Source of the DNA: Geodermatophilus obscurus
GTDB taxonomy: Bacteria > Actinomycetota > Actinomycetes > Mycobacteriales > Geodermatophilaceae
Reading direction: 5' to 3'
Length of the DNA stretch: 64,000 bases
Assembly (NCBI RefSeq): GCF_900115395.1
Contig: NZ_FOWE01000003.1
Coordinates: forward strand, 431,867-495,866
This document shows, piece by piece, positions 56,285-64,000 of this stretch. Position 1 is the first letter of the stretch. Each line of letters opens with the position of its first letter. Both the position numbers and the translations under genes were made by a program. The notes under the pieces were generated by a model, which had not been told where the DNA came from, searched no databases, and saw nothing but the letters and a program-made list of their open reading frames with translations.

Positions 56285-56378
56285 CGCCGCGGTGGTCGTG
56301 GGGAGTGGGGCCCGGAGGGTCCCCGACGAGCGGCCGGGGTGGGCTCCGCGCCGGTGGGGGACGGCACCTGGCCGCGGT

Positions 56379-56396
56379 GTCGTCCGGTAGGACGAC
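56379..56396. terminator. Hairpin between convergent LuxR-type and helicase genes
   Basis: GTCGTCC/GGACGAC with a GGTA loop, five bases beyond the helicase stop. It works on either strand. Confidence 0.65.
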
Positions 56397-56400
56397 GGTG

Positions 56401-58191
56401 TCAGAGCATGGTGCGGAGGCGCTCGCGGCGGGCGCGCAGGACGTCGACCGACGCCGACGCCGACGGCGGGCCGGGCACGTGCTGGCGCAGCTGGGTGTGC
56501 ACCACGGCGTGCGGCGTCGACGTCTTCGCCGACACCCGGCTGACCAGGCGGTTGATCTCGCGGCGCAGCTCGGCGGCGTCGCGCCACGAGCGGCCGGGGT
56601 CGTCCTCGTCGGGGTGGTCCTCGACCACCGGGATCTCGCCGGTGTCCTCGTCGTGCACCCGCTGGGCGATCCGCAACCGCAGCTCGTCGTCGCGCCTGGC
56701 CAGCAGCGACGCCGTCTGCTCGGCGGTGAGCAGGCCCGGGATGCCGAGGAAGTCCTCGTCCTCGGGCGCCACCGCGACCGCGCCGTCGGAACCGGTGTGC
56801 GCCGTCCCGCCGTGCAGCACGTGCGCGAAGCGGGCGTCGGCCTCCAGCGCCTCCCACTGCTTGAGGCCGACGGCCTCGCGCTCCTTCGGGGGCAGCGGGT
56901 CCAGGTCGAGCGCCTCGGGGTCGGCCGCCTTGGGCGGGGGCATGACGTGGTTGCGCTCCTTCTCCAGCGACGCGGCCAGCCCCAGCAGGGGCCGGACGGC
57001 GGGGAGGAACACGGTGGCGGTCTCGTGCGTGGCCCGGGAGCGGACGACGCGGCCGACGGCCTGGGCGAAGAACAGCGGCGTCCGGTATGAGGTCATCCAC
57101 GCCAGGACGGCGGCGCGCGGCACGTCGACGCCCTCGGAGATCATCCGGACGCAGACGGCGATCCGCGCCGAGCCGGTGGCGAAGCGCTCGATCTTCTTCG
57201 AGGCCTTCGGGTCGTCGGAGAGGATCAGCTCGGGCGCCTTGCCGGTCACCCGCCGGACGATCTTGGCGTAGGCGCGGGCGTCGTCCTGGTCACTGGCGAG
57301 GATCAGCCCCGCGGCGTCGGGCATGCCGCCGTGCTCGCGCAGCTGGGTGATCCGGTCGTCCATCGCGGCGATGACGTGCGGCACCCACTGCCCCTTGGGG
57401 TCGAGCGCGGTGCGCCAGGCGGCCATCTCCACCGAGCGGGTGCCGGCCTCCGACAGCGAGGCGGCGACCACCTCGCCGGCGGAGTTCCGCCAGCGAGAAG
57501 TGCCCGTGTAGGCGGCGAAGACGACCGGGCGGACGACGCTGTCGGCCAGCGCCTCCTTGTAGCCGTAGGTGTAGTCGGCGCGGCTGACCAGCCCGGCGCC
57601 GGCCTCTCCGGCGTCGCCCTCGAAGCCGTCCTCCTCGTAGCGCACGAAGGGGATCCGCTCGTCGGGCTTGGTGCGGAACGGCGTCCCGGTCAGGCACAGC
57701 CGGCGGGCGGCGAAGCCGTAGGCCTCCTCGATCGCCTCACCCCACGACAGGCCGTCGCCGGCGTGGTGGACCTCGTCGAGGATCACCAGCGTCTTGACGG
57801 CGGTGGCGCGGGCGGCGTGCAGCATCGGCTTCCCGGCGACCTGCGCGTACGTGGTCACGTAGCCCTGGGTGCCGGCACGCACGGGACCGACGGCGTTGGT
57901 CAGCCCCGGGTCGAGCACGATGCCCATCCGGTCGGCGGCGTCGGCCCACTGCAGCCGCAGGTGGTCGGTCGGGCAGACGACGACGACGCGCGCGACCTCG
58001 CGCCGCTGCAACAGCCGCGCGGCCAGCGTCAGGGCGAAGGTCGTCTTGCCCGCGCCCGGGGTCGCGGTGACCAGGAAGTCCTTGGGGGCGCGCTCCTCGT
58101 ACCGCTCGAGGGCGGCCTGCTGCCATGCCCGCAGCGGCCGTGCCGTGGTGGTCGCCGGACTCTGCGCGCGCGCCAGTGCTGTGTCTCCCAT
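56401..58191 (-). CDS. DEAD/DEAH-box (superfamily 2) helicase
   Basis: 596 residues from the ATG at 58191. Motif I is TATPGAGKTTFAL, motif II DEVHHAGDG, motif III LTGTPFRT, and motif VI AVGRVVRSR. The layout RAWQQAALERYEER with two RecA-like domains resembles XPB/SSL2-like repair helicases of actinobacteria. A C-terminal region of about 200 residues is charged and unassigned. Nucleic-acid unwinding is expected, but the pathway is unknown. The start is set by alignment of PLRAWQQAAL with the family Q-motif region; no ribosome binding site is clear. Confidence 0.88.
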   Translation of the reverse strand: MGDTALARAQSPATTTARPLRAWQQAALERYEERAPKDFLVTATPGAGKTTFALTLAARLLQRREVARVVVVCPTDHLRLQWADAADRMGIVLDPGLTNAVGPVRAGTQGYVTTYAQVAGKPMLHAARATAVKTLVILDEVHHAGDGLSWGEAIEEAYGFAARRLCLTGTPFRTKPDERIPFVRYEEDGFEGDAGEAGAGLVSRADYTYGYKEALADSVVRPVVFAAYTGTSRWRNSAGEVVAASLSEAGTRSVEMAAWRTALDPKGQWVPHVIAAMDDRITQLREHGGMPDAAGLILASDQDDARAYAKIVRRVTGKAPELILSDDPKASKKIERFATGSARIAVCVRMISEGVDVPRAAVLAWMTSYRTPLFFAQAVGRVVRSRATHETATVFLPAVRPLLGLAASLEKERNHVMPPPKAADPEALDLDPLPPKEREAVGLKQWEALEADARFAHVLHGGTAHTGSDGAVAVAPEDEDFLGIPGLLTAEQTASLLARRDDELRLRIAQRVHDEDTGEIPVVEDHPDEDDPGRSWRDAAELRREINRLVSRVSAKTSTPHAVVHTQLRQHVPGPPSASASVDVLRARRERLRTML

Positions 58192-58359
58192 CGCTGGTCC
58201 ATCGTGTGCCGAACCGATCCGACACGCCCATGCGGCCGCGCACCTCGGCGTGCCGCCGATCCTGTGGCAGGGCGGGGGCCATCCTCCCAGGTCCCGGACC
58301 GGCACACGCGACAGCGCCGCCCGGGGGTCCGGATCGGCGCTGCGGCGAGGTGGCGAGGG

Positions 58360-59283
58360 TCACGACCCCGTCGTCGTCCCGGCGGGTCGGTCCGTGCGGT
58401 CCTCCGACCTGCGGGTGAGCGCGGGCCGGACGAGGGCTGCCACGCCCGCCGTGACCAGCACGGCGGCGATGACACCGGCGAGGACGGGCTGCCCGCCGCT
58501 GAGCAGGTCGTCGACCAGGCCGCCCTCCCCGGTGCTGCCGTTCCACGACCCGTGCAGCACCGCGACGGCCAGCACGCTGCCCGCCGTCGCCCGCAGGAAG
58601 ACGCCGACCATGACGCGGACCACCAGCGCGGCCCCGAACAGGATCGCGGCGCCCGCGAGGAACGACGACGCCGAGAGGTCGTCGTCGGCCAACAGCATGG
58701 GCAGGTGGATGCCGGCGAAGGCGACGGCGGTCAGCGCGGCGGCCGCCAGCAGCCCGTGGCGCCGCTCGAGGCGGGTCTGCACGAAGCCCGCCCACACGGT
58801 CTCCTCCCACATGTTGACCAGGACGATCGGCAGGAGCATCAGCGGCACCTCCCGCGCCAGGGTCGAGGCGAGGTCCGCCGTCTGCACGGACTCGCCCAGC
58901 GCCACCGCGACCGCGACGGTCGTGACCGGCAGGGCGACGAGGACCGTCGCCCACCAGGCCGGCCCGAAGCGCCAGCGGAACGTGCGGGAGAACAGGACCC
59001 GGACGCCGGCACGCCCCTCGGCTGCCGAGACGACCCACACCGTGGCCGGGAGCATGACGAGCACGGTGAGGGCCAGGGCGAAGACCTCCACCGGCAGGTC
59101 GCCGCCCGGGATCAGGCCGTGGGTGGCCAGCGCGGGCACCCCCAGGATCGCCCAGCCGAGCGGGATGGCGACCAGCAGGAGGGCGGTGATCGGTCGGCGG
59201 CGCGCGAAGGCCCGGAAGCCGCCTGCAGCGGAGCCGGGCCCGGGCGCCCGGCGTGGGCTGCGGGGGTCGTCGAGCGTGGACAT
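58360..59283 (-). CDS. CPBP-family intramembrane glutamic protease
   Basis: 307 residues with about eight TM helices. The family motif EETVWAGFVQTRLE (paired Glu) lies near residue 165, followed by FAGIHLPM (His) and HGSWNG. Members act as intramembrane proteases or bacteriocin-immunity proteins. The usual EExxxR motif here reads EETVWAG, so the Arg is replaced. The ATG is one base after the stop of the upstream small gene, so the two are co-translated. Confidence 0.85.
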   Translation of the reverse strand: MSTLDDPRSPRRAPGPGSAAGGFRAFARRRPITALLLVAIPLGWAILGVPALATHGLIPGGDLPVEVFALALTVLVMLPATVWVVSAAEGRAGVRVLFSRTFRWRFGPAWWATVLVALPVTTVAVAVALGESVQTADLASTLAREVPLMLLPIVLVNMWEETVWAGFVQTRLERRHGLLAAAALTAVAFAGIHLPMLLADDDLSASSFLAGAAILFGAALVVRVMVGVFLRATAGSVLAVAVLHGSWNGSTGEGGLVDDLLSGGQPVLAGVIAAVLVTAGVAALVRPALTRRSEDRTDRPAGTTTGS

Positions 59284-59284
59284 G

Positions 59285-59674
59285 TCAGGGCTCGCTTCCG
59301 GTCGGGGAGGGGCGGGACACGGCGACCGGGCGGTCGCCGTCCAGTGCGCGGGCGGAGGAGACCGAGGCGCCGGACAGGGCCGCCAGGTCCCGGGCGAGGA
59401 GGACGTCGGCTTCCCGGTCGGCTCGGACCAGGCACAGGCACCGGCCCTCGTCCGGGAGGAGCCAGGCGGCGCACCAGCCGATCGCCGTCCCGGAGGCGGC
59501 CAACCGGGCCACCGCCCGGCGCAGCGCCGTGTGCATCTCCACCGCCTCGGCCGCCGCTCCGTCCGTCGACGGCGGCAGGCTCCGGATCTCGACGAGGAAG
59601 AGCCCCGCCTGCCGGTGCCGCCCTCCGTCCACGAGGCCACGCTGCCGCTCGCCCGTGGTGGGCACACCGGGCAT
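59285..59674 (-). CDS. Small soluble protein, possibly DUF4242-like
   Basis: 129 residues from the ATG at 59674; an internal GTG at 59665 is an alternative and the ribosome binding site is poor. The core FLVEIRSLPPSTDGAAAEAV, WCAAWLLPDEGRCLCLVRAD and VSSARALDGD shows the short alpha/beta ferredoxin-like pattern of DUF4242 (nickel-binding SCO4226 type). The match is only to general pattern. Three Cys are present. It forms a two-gene unit with the CPBP gene. Confidence 0.5.
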   Translation of the reverse strand: MPGVPTTGERQRGLVDGGRHRQAGLFLVEIRSLPPSTDGAAAEAVEMHTALRRAVARLAASGTAIGWCAAWLLPDEGRCLCLVRADREADVLLARDLAALSGASVSSARALDGDRPVAVSRPSPTGSEP

Positions 59675-59734
59675 CTCCCGGACGGCGCTACGGGTACTGC
59701 CGCCGATCCGTACCGGCCGTTACGGTGCCGGGCC

Positions 59735-62044
59735 ATGGCGAGGCGGCCGGCCGCTCGTCCGGCGGCCCGGCTGCCGGCGGAGCGCAGCTCGTTCGTCGGC
59801 CGGCGGGCCGAGCTGGGCCGGCTGCGCGCCCTGCTCGGCGACTCTCGGCTGGTGACCCTCGTCGGCCCCGGCGGGGTCGGCAAGACCCGGCTGGCCCTGC
59901 GTGCCGCCGAGGAGCTGCGCCGTGCCTTCCCCGACGGCGTCGTCCTCGCCGACCTCACCGGCGTCGCCGATCCCGCGCTGACCGCCGCGGCGGTCGCCGC
60001 CGCGCTCGACGTCCGGGACAGCACGGGCCGCTGGCTGCCGGGCGCCCTGGCCGAGGTCCTCGGGGAGCGGCGGGTCCTGCTCGTTCTGGACAACTGCGAG
60101 CACCTGCGGGACGCCTGTGCAGTCCTCGTCGACGCGCTCGTCGCCACGTGCCCCGGGCTGACCGTCCTGGCCACCAGCCGGACGCCCCTCGACGTCCCGG
60201 GGGAGACGCTGTGCGCGGTACCTCCGCTCACCGGCGCCGAAGGGGTCGCCCTTCTCGAGCAGCGGGCCCGGGCGGCCGTTCCGGACCTGACGCTGGGACC
60301 GGAGGACGCCGGTGTCCTCGCCGAGCTGTGCCGTCAGCTGGACCACGTCCCGCTGGCCATCGAGCTGGCCGCCGTCCGGCTGCGCACCCTGACCCCGGTC
60401 CAGCTGCTCGACCGGCTCGACGACCGGTTCGGGCTGCTACGGCGGTCCGGGCCGGTCGGGCCCGGCCGGCACCGCACGCTGCGGGCGACGATGGAGTGGA
60501 GCGCGGACCTGCTGGGGGAGGCCGAGCGGGTGCTCTGGCGGCGGATGGCGGCCTTCGCCGCGGGCTTCGACCTGGCCGCCGCCGAGGCGGTGTGCGCCGG
60601 GGACGGTCTCGAGCCGCCGCAGGTGCTCGAGACCCTCACCCGGCTGGTGGACTCCTCACTGGTGGTCGTCGACCGGCACCCCGCCGGGCCGCGCTTCCGG
60701 ATGCTCGAGACCGTCCGGGCGTTCGGCCGCGAGCTGCTCGAGGTCTCCGGTGAGGCCGAGGTGGTGCGCCGCCGGCACCGCGACTGGTGTGCGGGTCTGG
60801 TGCGGGACGCCGCGGCCGGGTTCCTCGGCCCGGAGATGGTCTCCGCCTTCGACCGGCTGGCGGCCGTCCACCCCGAGCTCGCCGCGGCCCTGGAGTGGTG
60901 CCTGCGCACGCCCGGTGAGGTGCGGACCGGGATGGTCCTGGCGTCGGACGTGTGGCTGTACTGGGCGGCACGCGGCCACCTGGGGGAGGGACGCCGGTGG
61001 CTGGACCTGCTGCTGCGGGCGGATCCCGGGACCTGCGCGGCGCGGGCCCGGGCGCAGGTGGTCGCCGGCTACCTCGCCCTGGTCGCCACGGACCCGGAGG
61101 CAGGCGTGCCCCTGCTGGAGCGCGGGCGGGACGACGCCGTGGCGCTCCGGCTGCCGGACGTGGCGGCCCTGGCCACCCAGTACCTCGGCCTGGCTGCCCT
61201 GTTCCGCGGTGACCTGGTGACCGCGGACCGGCTGTTGCGGGAGGCGGCGACGGTTCACGACCCCCCTGCTGCGGCGTTCTGCTGGGCCGACGTCGGGGTG
61301 GTGTCGCTGCTGGCGGGGGACCTCGTCGCCGCGGACGCGGCGTTCGGTACGGCTCTGGACGGTGCACGCGACCCGTGGACCCGCTCGCACGCCCTCTGGG
61401 GACGGGGGCTGGTGCGACTGGCCGCGGGCGACCCGGTCGAGGCGACCCGGCTCGAGGAGCAGGCGCTGCGCCTCATGCGGGAGGTTGACGACCGCAGCGG
61501 TGTGGCGCTGTGCGTGGCTGCGGTGGGCTGGGCCGCGGCCGCCCGGGGGGACGCCGACCGGGCCGCGCGGCTGTCGGGCGCCGCGGAGGCGGTGTGGCGG
61601 TCGGTCCCGGCGCGCACGCCCGCCCCACTGACCGCAGTCCGGGACCGGTGGACGGCGGTCGCCCGCCACGCCCTGGGCGAACGTCGCTGGAGCGACCGCC
61701 ACGCCGAGGGCAGCGCCCTGGACCGGGCGGCGGCCGTCGCGCTGGCGCTGGGCGAACAGCCGGGGACGTCCCCGGTCGCTCCACTGCCCTCCGGTCCGCT
61801 GACCCGCAGGCAGGAGGAGGTGGCCGACCTGGTGGCCCAGGGGCTGACCGACCGGGAGATCGCCGCCCGGCTGGTCATCTCACCCCGGACGGCGGAGTCG
61901 CACGTCGAGCAGATCCTCACCCGGCTGGGGTTCCGCTCGCGGGCGGAGATCGCGGCGTGGGCCGCGAAGGGGGACCGGCCCGTGCCGCTGCACGCCCGGC
62001 GGAGCGGTCAGGGGATCAGGACGAGGCCCGGCTCTCCCCGGTGA
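59735..62044 (+). CDS. LuxR-type regulator with NB-ARC-like ATPase
   Basis: 769 residues from the ATG at 59735; TACGGT (59721-59726) is eight bases upstream. SSFVGRRAELGRLRALL precedes Walker A GPGGVGKTRLAL and Walker B VLLVLDNCEHLRDA, then the NB-ARC GLPLAIEL-like VPLAIELAAVRLRTL. A helical repeat region (about 380-680) leads to a C-terminal LuxR helix-turn-helix: LTRRQEEVADLVAQGLTDRE, then VISPRTAESHVEQILTRLG. It diverges from the CPBP unit, a plausible target. Its 3' end overlaps the opposing small gene by 29 bases. Confidence 0.92.
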   Translation: MARRPAARPAARLPAERSSFVGRRAELGRLRALLGDSRLVTLVGPGGVGKTRLALRAAEELRRAFPDGVVLADLTGVADPALTAAAVAAALDVRDSTGRWLPGALAEVLGERRVLLVLDNCEHLRDACAVLVDALVATCPGLTVLATSRTPLDVPGETLCAVPPLTGAEGVALLEQRARAAVPDLTLGPEDAGVLAELCRQLDHVPLAIELAAVRLRTLTPVQLLDRLDDRFGLLRRSGPVGPGRHRTLRATMEWSADLLGEAERVLWRRMAAFAAGFDLAAAEAVCAGDGLEPPQVLETLTRLVDSSLVVVDRHPAGPRFRMLETVRAFGRELLEVSGEAEVVRRRHRDWCAGLVRDAAAGFLGPEMVSAFDRLAAVHPELAAALEWCLRTPGEVRTGMVLASDVWLYWAARGHLGEGRRWLDLLLRADPGTCAARARAQVVAGYLALVATDPEAGVPLLERGRDDAVALRLPDVAALATQYLGLAALFRGDLVTADRLLREAATVHDPPAAAFCWADVGVVSLLAGDLVAADAAFGTALDGARDPWTRSHALWGRGLVRLAAGDPVEATRLEEQALRLMREVDDRSGVALCVAAVGWAAAARGDADRAARLSGAAEAVWRSVPARTPAPLTAVRDRWTAVARHALGERRWSDRHAEGSALDRAAAVALALGEQPGTSPVAPLPSGPLTRRQEEVADLVAQGLTDREIAARLVISPRTAESHVEQILTRLGFRSRAEIAAWAAKGDRPVPLHARRSGQGIRTRPGSPR

Positions 62045-62321
62045 CCAGGCGCAGGTGCGGACCGGTGGGCTCGTCCTCGCGCGGGTCGTGCACCTCGGGC
62101 AGCCCCGCCGCGCGTCGCACCCGGTTCTCGGGGACGTCGAGCGCCCGGGCGAGGTGGCCGGCCATCCACGGGCTGATCAACGCCCAGCCGCGGACGTGCG
62201 CGAGCCGCTCGAGCACCTCCGGTCCGACCGCTCCCCGGGCGCGGCGGGACGCCTCGTACACCGACCCGCCCAGCTCCCACAGGCGGCGCCGGACGAGGTC
62301 CTGCAGGTCGTTGGTGGCCAC
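62016..62321 (-). CDS. Small helix-turn-helix-like protein
   Basis: 101 residues from the GTG at 62321. TATCGT (complement 62328-62333) is exactly six bases upstream, so I prefer this start to the GTG at 62339, whose first codons lie in the -10 itself. The helical pattern GGSVYEASRRARGAVGPEVL and SPWMAGHLARALDVPENRVR resembles XRE/Cro-like binding domains. The last 20 residues are charged and disordered. Function unknown. Confidence 0.65.
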   Translation of the reverse strand: MATNDLQDLVRRRLWELGGSVYEASRRARGAVGPEVLERLAHVRGWALISPWMAGHLARALDVPENRVRRAAGLPEVHDPREDEPTGPHLRLVTGESRASS

Positions 62322-62418
62322 GGGGGGACGATATTTCACGGCAGGCTCCCCAGCAGCTCCCGATCTTCCGCGGTACCGGATCCGCGTGCCGGCCGCGGCG
62401 TCCGTGCAGCTCAGCGGC

Positions 62419-62447
62419 TTGCGCAGGGATCAACTCGAACGTATGAT
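62419..62447 (+). promoter_or_regulatory. Sigma-70-type promoter of the DUF222 gene
   Basis: TTGCGC (62419-62424), 17 bases, TATGAT (62442-62447), the best canonical promoter in the window. The start of transcription would fall at the GTG 62455. Confidence 0.7.
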
Positions 62448-62454
62448 CGAGCGC

Positions 62455-64000
62455 GTGGGTGACGTGCTGACCGCTGCGGCTGCTCCGCCGGTCGGGCTGT
62501 CGTGTGGTCCGCTGGGGGCGGTGCAGGCCGCCGATCGGGAGATCGGGCGGCAGACGGCGCTGCGGGCGCGGGCGGTGGCGGAGTTCGCGGCGTCCCGGCC
62601 GGCGTCGGTGGATCGGCCGCCGGGGTCGGCGGGGGCGATGTCGGCCGAGCGGTGGGCCGGGCGGGCCGAGGTGCTGCGGCCGGTGAGTGAGTGGGCCACC
62701 CAGGAGCTGGCCATCGCGCTGTCGCTGACCGGTGAGGCGGCGCAGTCGCTGCTGGAGCGCTCCCTGATCCTGGTGCACCGGTTGCCGGCGACGCTGGAGG
62801 CGTTGGAGGCGGGGGTGCTGCACCCGGGGCACCTGTGGCCGCTGCTGGACAAGGTCGCCCCCATCGCCGACGACGCCGTCCGCGCCGCTCTCGAGCGTGA
62901 CCTGCTGGCCTGGGCCGGCCGGCGCGGGACGGTGTGCACCCCGGCGCAGCTGGGGGACAAGGCGCGGCGGGAGGTGCTCAAGCGGGCGGCCCGCTCCGCC
63001 GCCGACGACCTCGCCCGCGCCGTGCGCCAGCGCGGTGTCAGTGGGCGGCCCGACCGGGTCGACGGCATGGGCACGGTGTCGGCGCTGCTGACCACCCCGG
63101 AGGCCGCCGCGCTGATGGCAGCGCTAGGTGCCTGCGCCGATGCGCTGCCCGAGGACGGGCGCACCCGTGGGCAGAAGATGGCCGACTGCCTGCTCGACCT
63201 GGTCCTGCGCCCGACCGAGTCCGGGCTGCCGCCGGTGCAGGTCACCCTCGACGTCGTCGCCCCGCTCGGTGCGCTGCTCGGCGGGGACCAGCCGTGCGAG
63301 ATCGACGGACAGGTCGTGCCGGCCGAGATGGTCCGCGCCCTGCTCGCCGCGCTCACCGGCCACCCACTCGTCACCACCACGGACACCGGGCAGGACGACT
63401 CCGCGCAGGACGACTCCGCGCAGGACGACTCCGCGCAGGACGACTCCGCCGCGACCGACACCACTCCGGCTGACACTGCGCAGGACGACAGCACTCCGGC
63501 CGACAGCGCTCCGGCCGACGCCGCGCAGGCAGACGCCGAAGCGCCCGATCCCGCTCTAGTTGATCCCGCAAGGGCTACCGGTCCGGCGCTGGGCGAGGAC
63601 GAGGACTTCGCCCTGTGGGCCGAGCAGCTGGAGGACCGCATCCTCGCCGGGGACTTCGACGCCGAACCCCCACCCGACGCCCCCGACGAGGACCACCCGC
63701 CACCGGTCATCGACAGCCCTGCCGCACCTGACCCCACCGTGCCCGACGGCTGGTGGGCGCGCGCCGACGCCGCCGTCGACGACGCGAGCGCCGCCGTGCT
63801 CACCGCCCAGCAGGCCCTCGGCCACGCCTCCCGGCTGGTCGCCACCGCCCGACGCGCTGACACCACCGACGAGACCACCTGGGCAACCGGCCCCGCCGGG
63901 CGGGTCACCGCCGCCCCCGACACCCTCACCCAGCTGCACGCGGCCACCGGCCGGGCCCGCGACACCCTCACCGCCCTGCTCGGCGCCACCGCCGGCGGCG
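62455..64000 (+). CDS. DUF222 (13E12-type) protein, probable HNH endonuclease, 3' end outside the window
   Basis: 515 residues are visible and the frame is open to the last base. The GTG at 62455, seven bases after the TATGAT -10, is preferred to the ATG at 62443 that lies inside the -10. The DUF222 domain (about 1-300) has LHPGHLWPLLDKVAP and TPEAAALMAALGACADALPEDGRTRGQKMADCLLDL. A low-complexity insert follows (about 313-365), with four QDDSA repeats. The C-terminal HNH nuclease domain normally comes after this and is not in the window. Such genes are multicopy in this group and related to the mycobacterial REP13E12 elements. Confidence 0.85.
   Translation, partial: MGDVLTAAAAPPVGLSCGPLGAVQAADREIGRQTALRARAVAEFAASRPASVDRPPGSAGAMSAERWAGRAEVLRPVSEWATQELAIALSLTGEAAQSLLERSLILVHRLPATLEALEAGVLHPGHLWPLLDKVAPIADDAVRAALERDLLAWAGRRGTVCTPAQLGDKARREVLKRAARSAADDLARAVRQRGVSGRPDRVDGMGTVSALLTTPEAAALMAALGACADALPEDGRTRGQKMADCLLDLVLRPTESGLPPVQVTLDVVAPLGALLGGDQPCEIDGQVVPAEMVRALLAALTGHPLVTTTDTGQDDSAQDDSAQDDSAQDDSAATDTTPADTAQDDSTPADSAPADAAQADAEAPDPALVDPARATGPALGEDEDFALWAEQLEDRILAGDFDAEPPPDAPDEDHPPPVIDSPAAPDPTVPDGWWARADAAVDDASAAVLTAQQALGHASRLVATARRADTTDETTWATGPAGRVTAAPDTLTQLHAATGRARDTLTALLGATAGG

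Overview
The window comes from a very GC-rich actinobacterium. Protein content, gene order and small families such as DUF3263, DUF2695, DUF5313, DUF4031 and the DUF222/13E12-type protein fit Geodermatophilaceae (Blastococcus, Geodermatophilus or Modestobacter). The family is an inference and the genus is not resolved. I see no prophage, insertion sequence, CRISPR array or rRNA. One tRNA gene (Thr, anticodon TGT) is present.

Layout. 1-2440 holds the end of a betaine-type binding protein, a coiled-coil membrane protein and a short-chain dehydrogenase. 2749-13304 is a cofactor and housekeeping block: DUF2520 protein, panC, panD, nadB, nadC, coaX, lysS, lsr2, clpC. 13469-18536 holds mutY, a membrane-anchored protein, disA, radA and an LpqE-like lipoprotein. 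18646-22691 looks like a local insertion in an otherwise conserved actinobacterial order: Fe-S photolyase, ECF sigma factor with membrane partner, UbiA prenyltransferase. 22814-26847 is carD, ispD, ispF, cysS, rlmB. 26954-34404 holds envelope and small genes: DUF445, HtrA, a frameshifted FetB-like permease, tRNA-Thr, CBS protein, RarD. 34493-40444 carries DUF3263, a LytR_C-domain protein, and an unusual exported hydrolase fused to an ABC ATPase with its permease. 40554-45437 is a HAD phosphatase, an S-box-controlled threonine synthase homologue, a cold-shock gene and groEL with CIRCE elements. 45678-53039 holds small enzymes, zwf and an MFS carrier. 53187-64000 holds two large LuxR-type ATPase regulators, a helicase, a CPBP protease and the start of a DUF222 (HNH-type) gene.

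How the genes fit together. panC-panD-nadB-nadC overlap by 4 nt each and coaX follows after 3 nt, so pantothenate, NAD and CoA synthesis are translated as one unit. lysS, lsr2 and clpC follow under their own signals. DisA and RadA are neighbours, as usual for the c-di-AMP/DNA-repair pair. ispD-ispF-cysS-rlmB is a second tightly packed unit behind carD.

A recurring signal is a -10 hexamer (T/C)ANNNT ending 6 to 8 nt before ATG or GTG. It implies leaderless mRNAs for about twenty genes, and I used it to choose several starts.

The observations I rate highest are: the S-box in front of a threonine synthase homologue that has no hom or thrB neighbour, which may therefore be a methionine-pathway enzyme; a 146-nt multi-helix structured element between zwf and a peptidase gene; the hydrolase-ABC fusion; and a single-base frameshift in the FetB-like gene.
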